A DNA stretch of 13,854 nt from Phycisphaerales bacterium. Lineage in GTDB: Bacteria > Planctomycetota > Phycisphaerae > Phycisphaerales > UBA1924. The DNA lies in contig JALOQT010000005.1 in assembly GCA_025453375.1 (NCBI GenBank), positions 1-13,854 on the forward strand. The letters are read 5' to 3'. The notes beneath the pieces are model-generated. The model was not told the DNA's origin, did not search any database, and saw only the letters and a program-made list of their open reading frames with translations. Below are positions 11,747 to 13,854 of this stretch, in pieces (position 1 is the first letter of the stretch; each line of letters begins with the position of its first letter). Both the position numbers and the translations under genes were made by a program.

Positions 11747-11752
11747 TACGCT
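11747..11752 (+). promoter_or_regulatory. TAnnnT -10-like box before tmk
   Basis: TACGCT lies 5 nt before ATG 11758 and favours that start over the GTG at 11740, which is upstream of the box. Confidence 0.35.
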
Positions 11753-11757
11753 CGGGC

Positions 11758-12441
11758 ATGAGCGGGCCCGCCACAGGACACGAACACGATCAAGCGTTTG
11801 TGCGCAGCGTGATGCGCCGGCTCGCCGGCAAGTTCATCGTGCTGGAGGGGCCGGATGGCTCGGGCAAGAGCACGCAAAGCCGAAAACTCTCGGCGGCGCT
11901 GGATGACGCGGGCGTGACCTACACCCCCGTGCGCGAGCCTGGGGGCACGCCGGTGGGGGAGAAGATTCGCGAGGCGCTGCTGACGCGCGAGATCGGCTCG
12001 ATGAGCGTGCGGTGCGAGATGCTGCTGTACATGGCCAGCCGGGCGGAGCTGTGCGAGTCGGTCATCCTCCCGGCGCTGCAGCGGGGCGAGCTGGTGCTGG
12101 CGGATCGGTTTGTGGCCAGCACGCTGGCGTATCAGGGCGCGGCGGGGGGGCTGCCCAGTGCAGATATCTCCGCCGTGGCCCGCGTGGCGACGCGCGGGCT
12201 GATGCCGGATTTGATCCTGCTGTTTGACGTCGACAGCGAGACGGCGGGCAAGCGCCTCAGCCCGCTGCTGGACCGCATGGAGGCCAAGGGCCTGGCGTTT
12301 CACACGCGCGTCCGCCAGGGCTATTTGGAGCAGGCCCGCAATGACCCGCGCCGATATGCCGTGCTCGACGCGAGCCGCCGGCCGGAAGACGTGTGGCGGC
12401 AGTTGCTGCACACACTCGACGAACGCGGCCAGGCGTGGTGA
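11758..12441 (+). CDS. tmk: Thymidylate kinase
   Basis: A 227-residue dTMP kinase, converting dTMP to dTDP with ATP for DNA synthesis. Diagnostic parts are the P-loop GPDGSGKST (residues 31-39), REPGGTPVGEKIRE, the DRF motif at 116-118 (ADRFVASTLAYQG), and the lid region EAKGLAFHTRVRQGYLEQA. About 24 extra residues precede the usual start near MRRLAGKFIVLEG; the N-terminus could instead be the ATG of that MRRL (residue 19). ATG 11758 is chosen over GTG 11740 because a TACGCT box lies between them. tmk converges on the DUF721/DciA-like gene. Confidence 0.94.
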   Translation: MSGPATGHEHDQAFVRSVMRRLAGKFIVLEGPDGSGKSTQSRKLSAALDDAGVTYTPVREPGGTPVGEKIREALLTREIGSMSVRCEMLLYMASRAELCESVILPALQRGELVLADRFVASTLAYQGAAGGLPSADISAVARVATRGLMPDLILLFDVDSETAGKRLSPLLDRMEAKGLAFHTRVRQGYLEQARNDPRRYAVLDASRRPEDVWRQLLHTLDERGQAW

Positions 12442-12505
12442 ACGTGGCATCGAGAGGGAACGCGGGCAGAATCAATCGGGCGTTACCGACGCGCGTACGC
12501 CTCTT

Positions 12506-12537
12506 GATGCCTCGTTGCCTCGATGCCTCAGTGCGTC
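12506..12537. repeat. 8-bp short tandem repeat between convergent tmk and dciA
   Basis: Octamers GATGCCTC, GTTGCCTC, GATGCCTC, AGTGCGTC end one base before the stop codon of the DUF721 gene (12539-12541, minus strand). The rest of the 97-bp convergent spacer shows no clear terminator hairpin. Confidence 0.75.
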
Positions 12538-12538
12538 T

Positions 12539-12871
12539 CTACACGGTGAGTTTGACTTTGGTCACGCCGCGTGAGGCGCTGGCCAGGGCCTTTTCGCCGC
12601 CGGCGCGGAGCCAGGAGTCAAGGCGGTAGCGGACGGAGGCGTTGGGGGCGACGACGGCCAGCACGCCGCGTTTGACGCTGATGAGGCGGCACTCACTGCC
12701 GAGGTCCTGCGGGACGACCGTGCGCCAGACGTCGGCGGCGTCACTCAGCCCGCGGACCTGCGCGCGGACTTGCTTGATCAGCGAGCCCATCTCGCCGCCG
12801 ATGGTCAGGTCCTTCCCCGGCCCGGCCCGCCAGCGGCGGAGATTGTCGAGATGGTTGGGGGGTGTGGGCAT
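12539..12871 (-). CDS. DUF721/DciA-like protein (candidate replicative helicase loader)
   Basis: A 110-residue protein of the DUF721 family. The domain spans roughly residues 25-110: LIKQVRAQVRGLSDAADVWRTVVPQDLGSECRLISVKRGVLAVVAPNASVRYRLDSWLRAGGEKAL ... VTKVKLTV, with the VW..VVP and G.L.V.......L pattern of the family. DciA proteins of this family load the replicative helicase DnaB in bacteria lacking DnaC/DnaI; other DUF721 proteins are uncharacterised, so the role is inferred. The start at MPTPPNHLDNLRRW (12871) is chosen because the longer reading upstream is low-complexity and crosses the spacer repeats. A TACCGT box lies 21 nt before it. Convergent with tmk. Confidence 0.75.
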   Translation of the reverse strand: MPTPPNHLDNLRRWRAGPGKDLTIGGEMGSLIKQVRAQVRGLSDAADVWRTVVPQDLGSECRLISVKRGVLAVVAPNASVRYRLDSWLRAGGEKALASASRGVTKVKLTV

Positions 12872-12956
12872 GACGGTGCACCGCTTGGATGAACGGTAGC
12901 GCGATGGTGCCGGTGTGCGGCTTGGGGGTGTGGGGGTGTCGTGAGTCGTGGCGAGA

Positions 12957-13032
12957 CGCACCCTCATCCTGCTTCAGGCTGGCGCTGCGCTTGGCCTGAA
13001 GCTGTCCTTCCCCCGCGGGGCGGGGGAAGGAC
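12957..13032 (-). repeat. Structured dispersed repeat, copy D
   Basis: Minus-strand copy. Hairpin 1 is the same perfect 13-bp stem as in copy C (13004-13016 with 13020-13032, loop differing). Hairpin 2, read on the minus strand, pairs GCTTCAGGC with GCCTGAAGC around AAGCGCAGCGCCA: the arm sequence differs from copies B and C, yet pairing is kept. It ends AGGATGAGGGTGCG. Confidence 0.85.
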
Positions 13033-13073
13033 CACGCGGGGCGGGGGAAGGACCATGCGGGCGGGGGAAGGAC
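13033..13073. repeat. Tandem partial copies of the hairpin-1 half
   Basis: Two further units of about 21 bp (13033-13053, 13054-13073), each ending GCGGGGGAAGGAC, follow copy D head-to-tail, with a degenerate third (TGGGCGGGGCGAGGG). There are no spacers between units, so this is not a CRISPR array. Confidence 0.8.
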
Positions 13074-13099
13074 TGGGCGGGGCGAGGGCTGTCTTTCTC

Positions 13100-13155
13100 G
13101 CCACTCGTCACTCATCACTAGCCACTCGCCACTCGCCACTTACCACGTGCCACTC
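13100..13155. repeat. 7-bp short tandem repeat, 8 units
   Basis: Eight successive heptamers of consensus GCCACTC (variants GTCACTC, ATCACTA, GCCACTT, ACCACGT) end 9 bp before the stop codon of the MoxR gene (minus strand). It is the longest short tandem array in the window; the spacer 12872-13164 is made up almost entirely of this array, copy D and its partial copies. Confidence 0.9.
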
Positions 13156-13164
13156 ACGCCGCCG

Positions 13165-13854
13165 TCAGTTTCGCATCACGCCGGCGACCATTTGCTTCTG
13201 GCTGGCAGGCAGGGTGTCGACGGGCGTGCTGCTCAGCAGTGCATCGATCACGGCATCGGTGCCGACCTGGTCGGCCTCGGCGTTGAAGTTCATCATCAGG
13301 CGGTGGCGCAGGACGGGCTTGGCCACGTCGCGCACGTGCTCGGGGGTGACGTGTTCGCTGCCGCTGAGCAGCGCGCGGGCCTTGGCGGCCAGCACGAGGT
13401 ACTCACTGGCGCGCGGCCCGGCACCCCAGGAGACATATTGCGTGACCTTCGCCGGGCGGGTCAGGCCGTCAGGCTCACTGACGCGCGTGAGCCGCACGAG
13501 ACGCAGGGCGTACATCAGCACGTGATCGGCGATCGGCATCGCCCGCACGAGGCTCTGGACCTGGTCGATCTGCTCAGCACCGAGGATCGGCCGCACCTCG
13601 GCCAGGCCGGCGCCGGTCGTGCGCTGAACGATCGCCAGTTCCTCGGCTTCGGTGGGGTAACTGATCTTGATCTCGAACATGAACCGGTCGAGCTGCGCCT
13701 CGGGCAGTGGATACGTCCCCTCCTGCTCGATGGGGTTCTGCGTGGCCAGCACGAAGAAGGGTCGCGGCAGCAGGTGCTGCACGCCCCCGACGGAGACCTG
13801 CTTCTCCTGCATCGCTTCGAGCAGCGCCGCCTGCGTCTTGGGTGGTGTGCGGTT
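13165..13854 (-). CDS. MoxR-family AAA+ ATPase (N-terminal part beyond window)
   Basis: The last 229 residues of a MoxR-type AAA+ ATPase; the Walker A and most of Walker B lie beyond the right edge. The visible part opens NRTPPKTQAALLEAMQEKQVSVGG, just after Walker B in this family, followed by sensor 1 in FFVLATQNPIEQEGTYPLPEAQLDRFMF with the conserved arginine of LDRF. The lid domain continues with LVRLTR, the AWGAGPRAS-like SWGAGPRASEYLVLAAKARALL and VLRHRL. MoxR proteins act as chaperone-like ATPases, often with VWA-domain and DUF58 proteins encoded directly downstream. Here the downstream side (below 13165) holds only repeats and then the DUF721 gene, so the usual partners are not in the expected position. 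The ATG at 13812 is internal. Confidence 0.92.
   Translation of the reverse strand, partial: NRTPPKTQAALLEAMQEKQVSVGGVQHLLPRPFFVLATQNPIEQEGTYPLPEAQLDRFMFEIKISYPTEAEELAIVQRTTGAGLAEVRPILGAEQIDQVQSLVRAMPIADHVLMYALRLVRLTRVSEPDGLTRPAKVTQYVSWGAGPRASEYLVLAAKARALLSGSEHVTPEHVRDVAKPVLRHRLMMNFNAEADQVGTDAVIDALLSSTPVDTLPASQKQMVAGVMRN

Noticed and set aside
11590..12450. Minus-strand 286-codon frame opposite tmk
   Set aside because: Antisense to thymidylate kinase, with biased composition.
13004..13073. Possible CRISPR-like repeats
   Set aside because: Units of about 21 bp are directly adjacent without unique spacers and are pieces of the dispersed hairpin.

Overview
The window is high in G+C and most resembles a planctomycete, probably a member of the Phycisphaerae. 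The main reasons are a DUF1559-like pseudopilin with an [16 protein letters not shown] prepilin N-terminus and a C-terminal FADGHV motif, a lamin-tail secreted protein ending in a PEP-CTERM-like hydrophobic/Arg-rich tail, a double zinc-ribbon membrane protein, and a type A RNase P RNA with an extra P19-like stem. The assignment rests on protein style only; no rRNA is present.

Layout, left to right. The 3' part of a TauE/SafE-type transporter (2-751) runs off the left edge. Then come an ABC-2-type permease (864-2240), a short PspC-domain protein (2285-2470) and a CheV-type CheW-receiver fusion (2505-3602). On the minus strand, hpf, ptsN and an HPr gene (5170 down to 3895) form a regulatory-PTS/ribosome-hibernation cluster. 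Divergent from hpf is an orphan ABC importer ATPase (5394-6554). Next are a lamin-tail surface protein (6701-7441), rnpB (about 7665-8109), a pseudopilin-like protein (8353-9333), a zinc-ribbon membrane protein (9405-10457), rpmA (10640-10933), an unrecognised two-TM protein (11136-11717) and tmk (11758-12441). A DUF721/DciA-like gene (12871 down to 12539) converges on tmk, and a MoxR-type AAA ATPase (minus strand) is cut by the right edge.

The genes are mostly housekeeping or regulatory. I see no defence island, prophage, CRISPR array, tRNA or biosynthetic cluster. The unusual content lies between the genes. (1) A dispersed structured repeat of about 75 bp occurs in four copies; its second hairpin keeps pairing although the arm sequence changes. 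(2) A 62-bp inverted repeat (53/62 identical) brackets rnpB. (3) Most of the longer spacers carry short tandem arrays of 7- or 8-bp units, with a different unit in most spacers and inverted pairs in at least two. (4) Five genes without a convincing Shine-Dalgarno sequence have a TAnnnT box 5-9 nt before the start codon, suggesting leaderless or near-leaderless transcripts, and rnpB has the same box just before its inferred 5' end. (5) A perfect 19-bp palindrome overlaps the stop codon upstream of rpmA.
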